NCBI GenBank assembly: GCA_032718475.1 | Contig: JAUCBJ010000432.1 | Location: 1 to 40,509, forward strand | Reading direction: 5' to 3' | Length of the DNA stretch: 40,509 bases | From: Nemertoderma westbladi | Taxonomy: Eukaryota; Xenacoelomorpha; Nemertodermatida; Nemertodermatidae | Shown here: positions 20,497-32,066 of the stretch, piece by piece | Position numbering within the stretch: the stretch's first letter is position 1 | Layout of the letters: each line of letters starts with the position of its first letter | Notes under the pieces: model-generated | What the model was told of the DNA's origin: nothing | The model's database searches: none | Seen by the model: only the letters and a program-made list of their open reading frames with translations | Translations under genes and position numbers: made by a program

Positions 20497-22745
20497 TTCG
20501 CTTTATACAGTTGGATGCCTACTGCTATATATACAGTTAAAGCAAGTCTAGTAATTCAGTATCACTGCTAGCCTAATAATTAATTACCGATACTGCTACT
20601 CAGTGTAGCGTGATATATATATAATATATTAGAATACCGGTATGCTTATAATATATATATAAGTATTATTACAGACTAGATTTGTCACAGAGTACCGGTA
20701 TATAAATTTAGCACAAATATATATAAATATATAATAGGCCTATAGTGAATACCGGTATACAGCTTACACTTATAGTATATATAAGTATAATTATGAACTA
20801 GAATTAATTACAGAGTACCGGTATGATTTCAGCTCAAATTTATAGAAATAAATATAATAAGCCTATGGTAAATACTGGTATGTCAATTATTTTAGAATAA
20901 TTGAATTTCTGAATATTTTAGGGTTACTTGGTTACTTTAACTTACTTTATTACCGTTATTTAAGCAGTAGTCCAACTGATATTGAGACCTAGTTGTTGTA
21001 TGGCAGGCCTACTATTTATAAATCGTTTGAGTTGATTTATAATATTTATATACCCGTTTAAAATGGGTTTTTGTCAATATTTGAAATAAATGTTATTATT
21101 TCTGGGGGAGTCACTACACAGAAGCTGAACGCCTCTCAGTGAAGTGCTATTTATTTGACACTAAAACTGATAATTCTAATTTACCTAAGTTACTTAATAC
21201 TACAAATTACTTACGATACGGGTGAGATTAATTCTCTAATTAAATACAACAAAATATTACGTACGAAATTTTTAGGGTAATTTTACAGGAAGTCTACAAA
21301 CCAGTCCAACAAAGGGTTAGAATTCTGGTTATTACAACGGACAGGGTACTACGGTATTTGAAATAATAAGTAGTAGTAAATATATTGTACTGTCCAGATA
21401 GGAAAATACCACCGCCTGACGACCTATAACCGTATCGCTATAGGTACTACGTTATGTATCACGGATTGTTCCTACCCAGAAGCTAATAGAGCTAACGAAT
21501 GTGCCTATCAACCACTTTACAACACAAATATACTGCCTACACTAATTACTTCGGAAAGCACTGTACACTAAACCCTAAATTAGGTACAAGTACCGGTATA
21601 ACAAATAATCAGTAGTTAAATATACTTGAACAGTTAAAAGAACCACGGCATCTGCTGGAGTGACCGAAGCACAAAATCTCCAGTCTTTACCTACGCCGAG
21701 CAGCCCTGATGTAGTACCGGGGTTAATTTAACTATAACGGTATGTATAACAAGCACAATTACTGTAGGAATAAACTTGGGGACATGAATGTTGCGAATAA
21801 TCGCATAAACTCTGAATAATAAATATTACGCTACCCGTACAGAATACTGAAACAAATACAAACCAAATGCTGGCAAACTACTATCAAGCCTAAACAAACT
21901 ACAGTATGTGCAGATTCTGAAACTGTTAGTTAGTATGCGTTCTAACACGGTAGTACGACTTACTCTTTAAGAGGGGATTGACCTTACAGCTTATGGCTGC
22001 CCCAACTTACTAACGGCACTTTATCAGACCAACTCTACACACGCAGCAATCCCTTCAGACCTAAAATAGCTAGACAACAATCCAGCCTACAAATATTTGA
22101 GTAATAACTATTACGGTACCTGAACAGACCACACAAACAAACACAGGCTAAAACACTGACAGACTACAATCAAGCCTAAATAAACTACAGTATATGCAGA
22201 TTCTGAAACTGTTAGTTAGTATGCATTCTAACACGGTAGTACGACTTATTCTTTAAGAGGGGATTGACCTTCAGCATATGGCTGCCCCAACTTACTAACG
22301 GCACTTTATCAGACCAACTCTACACACACCGCAATCTCTCCAAACTCAACAACAGTCAGACAGCAGCTCAGCCTACAATTATCTGAACAATCTGAGCAGG
22401 GTCACACGCCTTCTGCTCAATATTAGCCTACTAGTAAATAAAACCGACAGAAATAAGTAAACTATACAAAAGAATGAGGGGTGATCAATCCCTATTCCCC
22501 TGGCAGCCTACAATATACAATAGATCACAATCGAAATAATACTAAATGTACTTGTACAGCAGTACCGGTACCGGTGATGACAGTTAGGCCTACTGACCTA
22601 CAGAAGCACCGGTTCAGTTTTACCAGTCACTACGGTATTTTGCAACCCTATTGCCTACTGCAATAAGATTATAACTGTTACTGTTCGACAGAACAGTATT
22701 AAACTGTATTTAATGCCTACACTGCAATACAAAGATAACTGTTAC
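20497..22745. other. Putative BEL leader region, AT-rich, no ORF
   Basis: About 2.2 kb between gag and the second LTR. It holds TACCGGTA motifs (20631, 20694, 20754, 20818), a tandem duplication (next entry) and, at its right end, the 17-mer ATAACTGTTACTGTTCG twice (about 22671 and 22734), the second running into the LTR edge. I found no tRNA-complementary primer-binding site next to the LTR, which weakens its assignment as a simple retroelement leader. Confidence 0.4.
21850..22350. repeat. Tandem duplication, period about 286 bp
   Basis: The segment around CAGATTCTGAAACTGTTAGT (21911) recurs at 22197. Shared sequence continues through TTAAGAGGGGATTGACCTT, ATGGCTGCCCCAACTTACTA and ACGGCACTTTATCAGACCAA, with scattered differences, so it is older than the LTR/minisatellite duplication. 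Confidence 0.9.
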
Positions 22746-23981
22746 TGTTCGCGCTTTTGAAGACCTTTAGCAGTTTAACCTGCCAAAATTTATATGTCTT
22801 TTAGTTAATTAAAACACCTTTAGCATACGCCAATAAGTTATGCTAATAAACAAAAACATTAGCCGAAGCCAGCCCATGCGCGATCATTCACCCGATGGAT
22901 CTACACCCGGGAGGCTGAATTCGGATGCTTAGATTTTATTATTGCAGTGTAAGGTTGCAGTGTAAACCTATTGTATTATTCGATAGATCACTAATAATTA
23001 ATTTCTGACAGATATTATTAACTTTCGGGAAATATTAACAGTTCCTTTAGGACGTGGCGCTCTATCTATTTAAACAGAGCTAGGACTTATACTAAACACA
23101 ACGATAAGGCTTATGATTAAAGTATAAGTCGCATTCTTTAGGAAATGCTTTGTTACCAGTCACATCACACTCACAATCATGCACACTATTCTGCCGACCG
23201 TCAGTATATTTGATCACACATAAAGAGAACAGCAATTGACTCAGGTAGTGTCTACTAAATAACATTAGATTCAATACACACCACATTGATATAAATCGCA
23301 ATTGTTATATATAGCCCGCCTCTCTAACCTGTAGTGTATCAAGAAAATTGGGAATTTTGGGTGATTTATCCGTATTCTCCAAAGAGCAATATTTCCATCA
23401 ACAAATAGATACAATTAATAACTGACGGTAAATAGCAGTACAAACAATATGATTAGTGCAGTTAAATTAAGTGAGGTAACACCGCCGGTAACAGTTATAC
23501 TTTCTATAATCTAAGCAGTTTTACTAGAGTTCTTAGAGCCGGTGTTTCTGGCTTAGACAGCAATAACAACAAAGTATCAAGTAAAAACAGTAAGACTGAA
23601 CACTCTCCTTATGATCGGCTGAAAAGCTACACGTCGACAGGAAAAATCGCTCTGATTGGCTCAAGCCAAACAAAGAACCATGCGTCCAATGGCTGTTTCC
23701 ATGTCAGCAACCAGCTGTTAGATGTCGTAATATGAATCATCACGGCTAAGCTGTGAAAGGCAGTTGGTGCATTACAGGTTTTTTGCCTTACCATGTCCGC
23801 CAAAACACGTATATAGCAGAATGACTTTTATGTCCGTTAAAACACCTGTAACGGTACCTTGCGGGCGAGGGGAATATATATACAGTTAGAGAACCTTTTT
23901 AGAGTATTCCAGCGCCTGGGGGGAAACTGGATTGCGAAGCAAAAGGGGCCAGTTATATCCCACAGAAGCTTTTACAATACG
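22746..23981. mobile_element. LTR copy 2, with outer TSD only
   Basis: The LTR at 22746-23976 is a near-exact copy of 10408-11638. It is followed by ATACG (23977-23981), the same duplication that flanks copy 1. The five bases before it are GTTAC, not ATACG. The duplicated block therefore starts precisely at the LTR edge. That is what one expects of the outer LTR of a full-length element, with BEL sequence on its inner side, rather than of an independent insertion. Confidence 0.85.
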
Positions 23982-24430
23982 AGACGAGGAGAAGAAGAAG
24001 AAGAGCGACGTACCATGCGGAATCGTACCCACTACTTCCAAAGAGATGTGAATACCATGCCACCGATTTACCCTTATTCTAAGGTGGGAGTTCGGCATAC
24101 TGTATATTTATTACACAAGAGGATAGAGGGGGTAAAGGTGATGGGGGGGGGGGGGTGGTGTTAAGTATAGAGTGTGAATTGTAGAGGGTGGGGGGGTATG
24201 AAGATTAGTTTAAGTAACAGTATGAAAATCGCGAGAAATAGATGGGTAAGTATTAATAATTCAGCTGATATTTTTCCTGATTAATACTCAATATATAGTG
24301 GTAGTAAAATATACATGGTGAAGTAATTATAGTAAAGTAAAGTTTACTTAAACTATTAGGCCAGGGAATACTTACAAAGTCTGACAATTTTTACGATTGC
24401 TCACAAATTATTTTATGATTACTCACAAAT
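23982..24430. other. Second copy of LTR flank
   Basis: Copy of 11644-12097 with a 13-bp rather than 18-bp G run, which changes the copy offset from 12338 to 12333. No gene seen. Confidence 0.6.
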
Positions 24431-26157
24431 CTTCCACCAGTACCTACCTCTATCAGTTGGTGACGACTAACAGACTCCATGGCTTCCACCAGTACCTACC
24501 TCTATCAGTTGGTGACGTCTAACAGACTCCATGGCTTCCACCAGTACCTACCTACCTCTATCAGTTGGTGACGACTAACAGACTCCATGGCTCCCACCAG
24601 TACCTACCTACCTCTATCAGTTGGTGACGACTAACAGACTCCATGGCTTCCACCAGTACCTACCTACCTCTATCAGTTGGTGACGACTAACAGACTCCTT
24701 GGCTTCCACCAGTACCTACCTCTATCAGTTGGTGACGACTAACTGACTCCATGGCTTCCACCAGTACCTAACTCTATCAGTTGGTGACGACTAACAGACT
24801 CCTTGGCTTCCACCAGTACCTACCTCTATCAGTTGGTGACGACTAACTGACTCCATGGCTCCCACCAGTACCTACCTCTATCAGTTGGTGACGACAAACA
24901 GACTCCATGGCTTCCACCAGTACCTACCTCTATCAGTTGGTGACGACAAACAGACTCCATGGCTCCCACCAGTACCTACCTACCTCTATCAGTTGGTGAC
25001 GACTAACAGACTCCATGGCTTCCACCAGTACATACCTCTATCAGTTGGTGACGTCTAACAGACTCCATGGCTTCCACCAGTACCTACCTACCTCTATCAG
25101 TTGGTGACGACTAACAGACTCCATGGCTCCCACCAGTACCTACCTACCTCTATCAGTTGGTGACGTCTAACAGACTCCATGGCTTCCACCAGTACCTACC
25201 TACCTCTATCAGTTGGTGACGACTAACAGACTCCTTGGCTTCCACCAGTACCTACCTCTATCAGTTGGTGACGACTAACTGACTCCATGGCTTCCACCAG
25301 TACCTAACTCTATCAGTTGGTGACGACTAACAGACTCCTTGGCTTCCACCAGTACCTACCTCTATCAGTTGGTGACGACTAACTGACTCCATGGCTCCCA
25401 CCAGTACCTACCTCTATCAGTTGGTGACGACAAACAGACTCCATGGCTTCCACCAGTACCTACCTACCTCTATCAGTTGGTGACGACTAACAGACTCCTT
25501 GGCTTCCACCAGTACCTACCTCTATCAGTTGGTGACGACTAACTGACTCCATGGCTTCCACCAGTACCTAACTCTATCAGTTGGTGACGACTAACAGACT
25601 CCTTGGCTTCCACCAGTACCTACCTCTATCAGTTGGTGACGACTAACTGACTCCATGGCTCCCACCAGTACCTACCTCTATCAGTTGGTGACGACAAACA
25701 GACTCCATGGCTTCCACCAGTACCTACCTACCTCTATCAGTTGGTGACGACTAACAGACTCCATGGCTTCCACCAGTACCTATCTCTATCAGTTGGTGAC
25801 GACAAACAGACTCCATGGCTCCCACCAGTACCTACCTACCTCTATCAGTTGGTGACGACAAACAGACTCCATGGCTCCCACCAGTACCTACCTACCTCTA
25901 TCAGTTGGTGACGACAAACAGACTCCATGGCTCCCACCAGTACCTACCTACCTCTATCAGTTGGTGACGACTAACAGACTCCATGGCTTCCACCAGTACC
26001 TACCTCTATCAGTTGGTGACGACAAACAGACTCCATGGCTTCCACCAGTACCTACCTACCTCTATCAGTTGGTGACGACTAACATACTCAATGGCTTCCA
26101 CCAGTACCTACCTCTATCAGTTGGTGACGAGAAACAGACTCCATGGCTTCCACCAGT
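24431..26157. repeat. 52-56 bp minisatellite array (copy 2)
   Basis: Same array as 12098-13750 with the same order of unit variants to 26083. It then continues with about 1.5 further diverged units (AACATACTCAATGG, GACGAGAAACAG) before ending in unique sequence at about 26157. This copy therefore shows the true right end of the array. Confidence 0.97.
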
Positions 26158-26323
26158 CAAAACAGTCGTCACCTTCAAAACTATTCCCCTAGCGAATCAG
26201 GTAAAAGGAAATAATACCTACCTTGTATGACCGCAATTCACGTCCTATTTTCTCCCATCTCTGTAAATACCAAAATCTAATAAATATTGTTAGTTCTGAG
26301 GATAGTTAAGGTTAACTTTGTAA

Positions 26324-26521
26324 GATTCAATGGGGCGTAAACGCTACGCCGACCACCGGCAGCCGACAACAGCAAATATGAAAATGTAACCTCGTTTATT
26401 GCTTTGGTTAGAATATAACCTGTAGCTTTCCCTCAATTGACAATTAACATTAATTAGCTTTAATAATAGTTGTCGGCGTTGGTTGACGGTTGTCGGCGTA
26501 GCATTTACACCCGTTTCAATG
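26324..26521. mobile_element. Mutator-like MITE
   Basis: A 180-bp element (26333-26512) with imperfect inverted ends GGGCGTAAACGCTACGCCGA and GGGTGTAAATGCTACGCCGA (18 of 20 matching), the similarity continuing through a CCGACAAC block. It is flanked by 9-bp direct repeats GATTCAATG and GTTTCAATG (8 of 9 match). Terminal G residues and a 9-bp target duplication suit the Mutator superfamily. There is no coding capacity. Confidence 0.75.
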
Positions 26522-27583
26522 AAATTATCTTACAATATATATTTGACTTATACAAGACATATAAAACGAATGTGGAAAAATTTCTCCCAACCTGGTTTCA
26601 GCTCAACCCAATAATGCAAATGCAATAAAATGTTTAAGTTCAAGTGTGCATTTACTTCAAACATCATGTATCACACAGAGTTTATGTCAACCAATCCTTG
26701 TTGCGGTCAGTCATTCATCGGAGTGGGGATAAAATATGACTGACCCATTTGGATTAACGGCATAGGCCGCCCCAATACAAAAAGTAAATTATGTTCTTTA
26801 TCTCTGCTATATATCATTAAGTAGGACGAAATAAAGACATGCAGTCATCAACCAGATAGGATTGTCGTGGGGGGGGGGGGGGGGGGGGGGCTCTCCTCAA
26901 TCTAAATTCATCCCTATCCAGGGGAAATCAACGCTGATTGGTAAACCACAATAATGTAACTGTAACCTGATCATTTGACAATGAATCGAGATATTACGAA
27001 CTGAGATGGGATTTGCATGAAGCCCGTCTCTCTTTGAGGTTGTATTAGTAATTGTATTATCTAAATGACATTAATTATAATGAGTTAATTTTCCCCCTTG
27101 GGGTATATTATGGTATTGAACGTAATATTCAACATAAATATAAAAAAAACAAAAACATATTTACATAAATAACCTAAATTCATTATACAGATATATATGA
27201 GATATAAGATCACAACACTTTGTAATTAGTGTATAATATATATAATATATACTAATGTACGATATTACAAAATCAATTGAAATCCTACAGTAAGGAATTT
27301 TTGCAATAATTTTGGAATTTTATAGTAAAGAAGTACCAGTCCGTCAGTATGTAGGAGGGAAATTTGAATTTATTTCAATGATGGCATTGCTCTGAAGTAG
27401 ATACCATTACCAGATTACTGCATTATGCATTATGTCAGTACCGATTACAGCTGTGTAGTTGATTGACACATACGGTAATAAAAGCAAATATAATAGGCCT
27501 AATAATATCAATCAGTCAATGTATGTACGAAGTAGTAAAACTGTGTTAGTCTATGTATTTTAAAGTAAGTTCATTGGTCCGGT
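26522..27583. other. Intergenic, 22-bp G run
   Basis: AT-rich sequence with a G run of 22 at 26869-26890 and AT dinucleotide stretches near 27190-27250. No gene, RNA or element ends recognised; it contains the 3' flank of the minus-strand two-exon gene. Confidence 0.4.
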
Positions 27584-29414
27584 TCACCCCTGACCAGCAC
27601 CTTCATCCTGACCACCAACACCGACGGCTACACCACCTTGAGCGCCACCGTGAGCACCACCAGGGGCGGCAGGGGGAACACCCTGAGCTCCAGCAGGTGC
27701 GGCAGGGGGTACACCCTGAGCTCCACCAGGTGCGGCAAGGGGAACACCAAACCCCCTCACTAGCGGAGCACGGACAACCGGGGCTATAACTGCCAACTGA
27801 AGATGCCGACGTTCAATTGGGACATTGTTAATGGGTGTCACCGATGAGTAATGCAGAGTGGGCAACGATGGAAGTTCGCTTCCGGCGCTCTGCCCGGGCT
27901 TCACCCAACCCACGACATACCAGCCGCCAGCGTTATTAATTTCTTGAACGGAGTTCGTCACAAACTCGTCCAATTGATCGACTTCGGCGACTGGTAGCGC
28001 CACCAGAGTCGACGACAAACTCTCCGGCATAATGAACAGGCTGGTGAAAGCTCGAGAACGGAGTGGAGCAACTTCAAAATCCTCAAACATCGGGGATGTC
28101 AACTCCAGTTCCAGCACCCAAATACTGCTGGATGTACTGCTCATACAGCAGCAGTTTGCTGCAGAACGCGAGTCGCACAGCGGCCCCGGACACACCGCAC
28201 TCGAAAATCCGAACGTCACCACCTCCAGAGTGGTGTTCACCGCGAAGGTGCTCATAGAGCAATCGATAAAGTTGGTCCCCAACGGGAACACCCGACGGTC
28301 AGCGGCACACGCCAACATAGGAACGACCACGTCCATGGTCGAAACGACAGCGAAGGTGCTGTCCCCCTCGAACCGCGGGTTAATGATGGCGACGTAGGCC
28401 CCTATAGTGACGTCCCGCAAGAACGCCAACGTCGTCCCGACCTCGGCAGCGGTACGCAGCACTAGCGCGAACAGTTTACCGGAAACGACGCACCTGTAAG
28501 TTAAATAATATTCATTAATACCATTAATTTTAATACTATTAATAAATTATAACTATAAATAATATTTGTATTATAATCCATTTCATTCATAATCCAACTC
28601 TATTGTGAATGTTGTTTTACTATCGCTTTTCAGTTTTCACATCAGAGTTCTTTATTACTGAAGCGAACGAACACAGGAACATTCATCAATTACTTAGCAA
28701 CAGGTATGTGGGTAGTTTTATTACAAACTTTTAACAACAAATTAATAACTAGATAACGTTGTACTCTAGATTTTATAATGTGTTACATAACAACGTGCTG
28801 CTATACTGAAGACGTAAACGAAAATATCACAATTAGTAGTAAAATAGTCGAGTGTCTGTAACCACGGTATCAAAATACTATGAAAATTGTTTGAAACTAG
28901 GGAATTTTATGAATCACCGAATGTTTTCATAAAGTATATCGGTACTTTATAAACGCCCTTATAATCGCGAATTAACTACTGGAAGTTTTCAATAAATTTC
29001 CTTAAATAAAAAGTGTGTACGTTTGTCTTTAACTATAAACTTAGCGAATATCAGCAGGGGGGGGGGGGGGGGGGGGTATTACGCAACCAAAATTAAATAT
29101 ATAATTGAAATTAATACAAGTAAGGATAAGGATAAGTATTAAGTTACACAAACTTACCTACAGAACACCAGCCGACTGTAAGTTAGTTCCTTCTTCCCCT
29201 TTTTAGCTCCTTTCCCATATGAAACTTGGAGGGTGGACTTTGCTGGTTTGGTGATGTGAAGCACCTGTGCGTGCAGTCGGGTGTTCCGTACTCGTACCCC
29301 TCTATCCTTTAACACCTGCAACGAAACACCTGAGTACTTGTCTCCTAAAAGAACAGTCAAGTGGTACTCGACATCTGTTCCCTCCCGGATGGCTAATGAA
29401 GACTGGGTTGTCAT
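27584..29414 (-). CDS. Two-exon gene, unrecognised protein of 388 residues
   Basis: Exon 1 spans 29414-29158 and ends at a consensus donor TGTAG|GTAAGT. Exon 2 spans 28493-27584 and begins after a TTAACTTACAG acceptor. The 664-bp intron holds a 20-bp G run. The exons total 1167 nt, exactly 389 codons, and the phase matches across the junction. The start is a true ATG (MTTQSSLAIREGTDVEYHLT...), although an acceptor-like CAG nearby leaves an upstream exon possible. Residues 80-170 contain alternating hydrophobic strands (GAYVAIINPRFEG, AVVSTMDVVVPMLA). A Cys cluster (CPGPLCD at about 187-193, CCC at 200-202) follows, then WVLELELTSP, RSRAFTSLF and NNAGGWYVVGWVKPG near 267-286. From about 340 to the end it is a Pro/Ala/Gly repeat (GAQGVPPAAP). 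The strand pattern hints at a beta-rich, OB-like fold, but I cannot name the family. It is markedly GC-richer than its flanks. Confidence 0.65.
27635..27755 (-). repeat. Coding repeat in the C-terminus of the two-exon gene
   Basis: Imperfect ~36-bp units (plus strand ACACCCTGAGCTCCAGCAGG and ACACCCTGAGCTCCACCAGG) encode Gly/Ala/Pro-rich 12-residue repeats (GAQGVPPAAP plus two). Frame is preserved. Confidence 0.85.
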
Positions 29415-29654
29415 TACAGGTATCCTATGCAGCTATGGTATACGTTAATCTGCAACATAAACATTTATTACGCGAAATTAATTATAATTAATTCATTAAT
29501 ATAACATCTAAAGACTGCTTATGATTAAATAATTGATTTTATTCCATATCCACGTTGCTTCATTCTCTCATTCAAGTAAAGAAAAACAAGTAAAAAGTTC
29601 AATTTTATTCGGCCGCTAGGCCAGGGATTACGCACAAAGTCTGACGACTTAATT

Positions 29655-29872
29655 CCAGTGCGGTCCCCCCAGAACTATACTCCCCAGAGGAAACTACAAT
29701 ACTCATTTAGCTACCAGGCAAAGAAGCAAGGAAGACATGCGCCGTGACTGGTCCCTTTAATGCATTCGTGCCAAAACGAAAACTGCCCTGCCCCCATGTG
29801 GGGATCGAACCCACGACCTCTGCAGTGATGTGAATTTAATGCCATGGATTTAACCACCATGCCAAGTGGAAC
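29655..29872 (-). mobile_element. tRNA-derived SINE, copy 1
   Basis: On the minus strand a tRNA-like head carries an A-box-like CTTGGCATGGTGG and a B box GGGTTCGATCCC (29801-29812). Behind it comes GGCAGTTTTCG...CACGAAT and a 3' domain GTAGCTAAATGAGTATTGTA...CTGGGGGGACCGCACTGG (29655-29714). The same head-to-body link occurs in copy 2 and the same 3' domain at 34981-35040, which defines a family. The head is too degenerate to be a working tRNA. Confidence 0.75.
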
Positions 29873-30282
29873 TTAATCATTGAAAAGCTCACATTATTAT
29901 TTACACACATCCAATTATAGTTCATGTGCGATAAATACAAAATGTAAATAAACAAAAAAAAATAGTTTACTGTTACCGCGGTTATGTCATTATTTAGAAT
30001 TACTAAGCATTTAATATTCAAACTTACCTTTAATATTGTCTTGCTTCAACTACTTTATTCTCCGGTAACACTCTGAATCTCTGAATATCTAGTTCTATAT
30101 AGTTTTAATAATAAAATGTAACATAACATGTAATGATACAATGTGTGTCAAAACTGAAACTCTTACAATCTAAGTTAATGATATATTTTGTAAACTAAAA
30201 TATCAAATAATATAAACTCAAATGATATACAGTCAGACAGTTTACCTACTTGTTTAATTTTATTAATAAATTGAAAGATTAT
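29873..30282. other. No gene recognised
   Basis: Very AT-rich sequence between the SINE and the hAT-like element; nothing could be supported. Confidence 0.4.
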
Positions 30283-32066
30283 TTTACGACTATGGATGTC
30301 CCGGAATTCCATTCCGGCCGGAATTCCGGCGGTTTTTGCCCGATTCCGGTTCCGGCCGGAATTGCCGGTATGGGGTCAATTCCGGCCGGAATTTTACCGG
30401 AATTACAAGGTTCATATCTAGTTTAATAGCTGCAATTAGTTTGTTAAATTATTATCAACATTTATATATTTTTTCACCATTATTACCAATTAGTTTAAGA
30501 TACTTTTCAACACTTGTAAAAAAGTATAGAAATAAAGTTTTCTTCGACCGTTAGAGCTAACATTTGGATGCAAGGCATAGATGCCCCCTGGTTAGCCCCT
30601 TCAAACCATTCGTGTCGAATCGAAAACTGCCTTGGCCCACATACAGGGATCGAACCCACGACCTCCAGATAGATTGGAAATCAATGCAACCACTACACCA
30701 AGGTGGAACCTAACTAACCTATGTAACGAGGGAAAATTCACAGCCACCCTGTTTATTACAGTGAATTCAGTCTTGATGGGTATGTAACACATTTCCAAAA
30801 AAATTTTACCTGGTAATCAAACTAAATGGTCCCACCATCTGTTACACCACTTAAGTAGTATTCATATACAATTCAATTCAAAATAACCCTTTTAAATTAC
30901 ATTAAATAATTAAACCCTTTGTCGTTCTGAAGATATTTTATGAAATGCATCATTAGGCCCATGCTCCACTGGTAAGTCGCTTAGTCAGAATGTCAAAATG
31001 AATGCCTCCTTGCTCCATTGGTAACATAATTCATAAGTCATTTGATAAAAAAAATAAGGTGCGACTCACATTTACTGCATATTTATTATACCCAAAGTAA
31101 CCAATCAGAGGCATCTTGCCGGATATAACACATGATTCATATGTCAAAAGATGGAACATGGGACATAATCACAGTCGTAACTTACGATTTACCATTGGAG
31201 ACGCTAACATTTAAACCAATGTGTTCCATAATTTATTCTGACTAAGACTACATAAAGACTTACCAGTGGAGCACGGGCCTTAGCGGGTGGTTTTTCCAAT
31301 TTGCTTATAAAATGGCGTTTTTTAGATTGATTTTACATTATTTTACATTGATCTTACAATATTTTACATTGAATTTATATTATTTTACTTTGCATTAATT
31401 ATTAAATAATATGATAATTACAGGAGGCTAAATAAATTGCTAACCTTGTAAAGTTAGCAATGAAACTCGATTAACGATTAACACAATTACAATTACTACT
31501 TTAACCTAAAACTAATATAAATATAAAACGTTATTACAATACGTACAGGTCCTGCGAGTGGTCGTTAGTTCAGTTCTGCGTCGTAGGTGCTGCATAATAT
31601 AGTAGTTTAAATTCTATTTACAGCAAATCCATTTCTTACCATAAATATATTTATTCCCAGCAATAATTAAACTGTAACATGTACTATTGGCCTCGTTTAT
31701 TGTTTTGGTTCGAATAACATGTCACTGTAACATGCTCCTTTCCCTTAAAGACACCAGGATATTGCACCAAAGGACCTAATGACACGATAGGCCGTAACAA
31801 ACAACTGAAGTCATTCTCCACTCCACCCACCTTAATTCCCCCAAGGTTCTGAGTCATCTCATTAACAAACTTACTGTAGAAATTAAAAAAATTCATTTGT
31901 TTCATAAAAAATTATAAAATTTCCTGGGTCATTTAGTGTATTTCACTAATTATAGAAAATTCCGGTTCCGGCCGGAATTCCGGCCGGAATATTCCGGCAT
32001 GTTGAATTCCGGTTCCGGTTCCGGCCGGAATCAAAATATCGATTCCGGGACATCCCTATTTACGAC
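30283..32066. mobile_element. hAT-like element with TTCCGG-rich ends
   Basis: Terminal inverted repeats TATGGATGTCCCGGAAT (30291-30307) and, inverted, TAGGGATGTCCCGGAAT (ending at 32058) match at 16 of 17 positions. A perfect 8-bp duplication TTTACGAC flanks them (30283-30290 and 32059-32066). Element length is 1768 bp. Both subterminal regions (30300-30405 and 31960-32050) are made of TTCCGG/CCGGAA hexamers in both orientations, quite unlike the AT-rich interior. No transposase ORF is seen; the interior contains a SINE copy and other spacer. The TSD length and TAGGG-type tip support hAT. Confidence 0.9.
30554..30710 (-). mobile_element. tRNA-derived SINE, copy 2, inside the hAT-like element
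   Basis: The minus strand shows CCTTGGTGTAGTGGTTGCA (A-box-like), GGGTTCGATCCC (B box) and a possible 6-7 bp acceptor-like pairing CCTTGG/CCAAGG. These are followed by the family link GGCAGTTTTCGATTCGACAC and GGCATCTATGCCTTGCATCC. It lacks the 3' domain found in copy 1. Confidence 0.75.

Noticed and set aside
28032-28397. Plus-strand frame opposite the two-exon gene
   Set aside because: Shadow of GC-rich coding DNA on the minus strand; the minus frame has splice-consistent structure.
29790-29872. A functional tRNA gene on the minus strand
   Set aside because: A and B boxes are present but the anticodon arm does not fold and the sequence continues into a repeated SINE body.
30625-30710. A functional tRNA gene on the minus strand
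   Set aside because: An acceptor-like pairing exists but the D and anticodon arms do not form standard stems; it is a SINE head.
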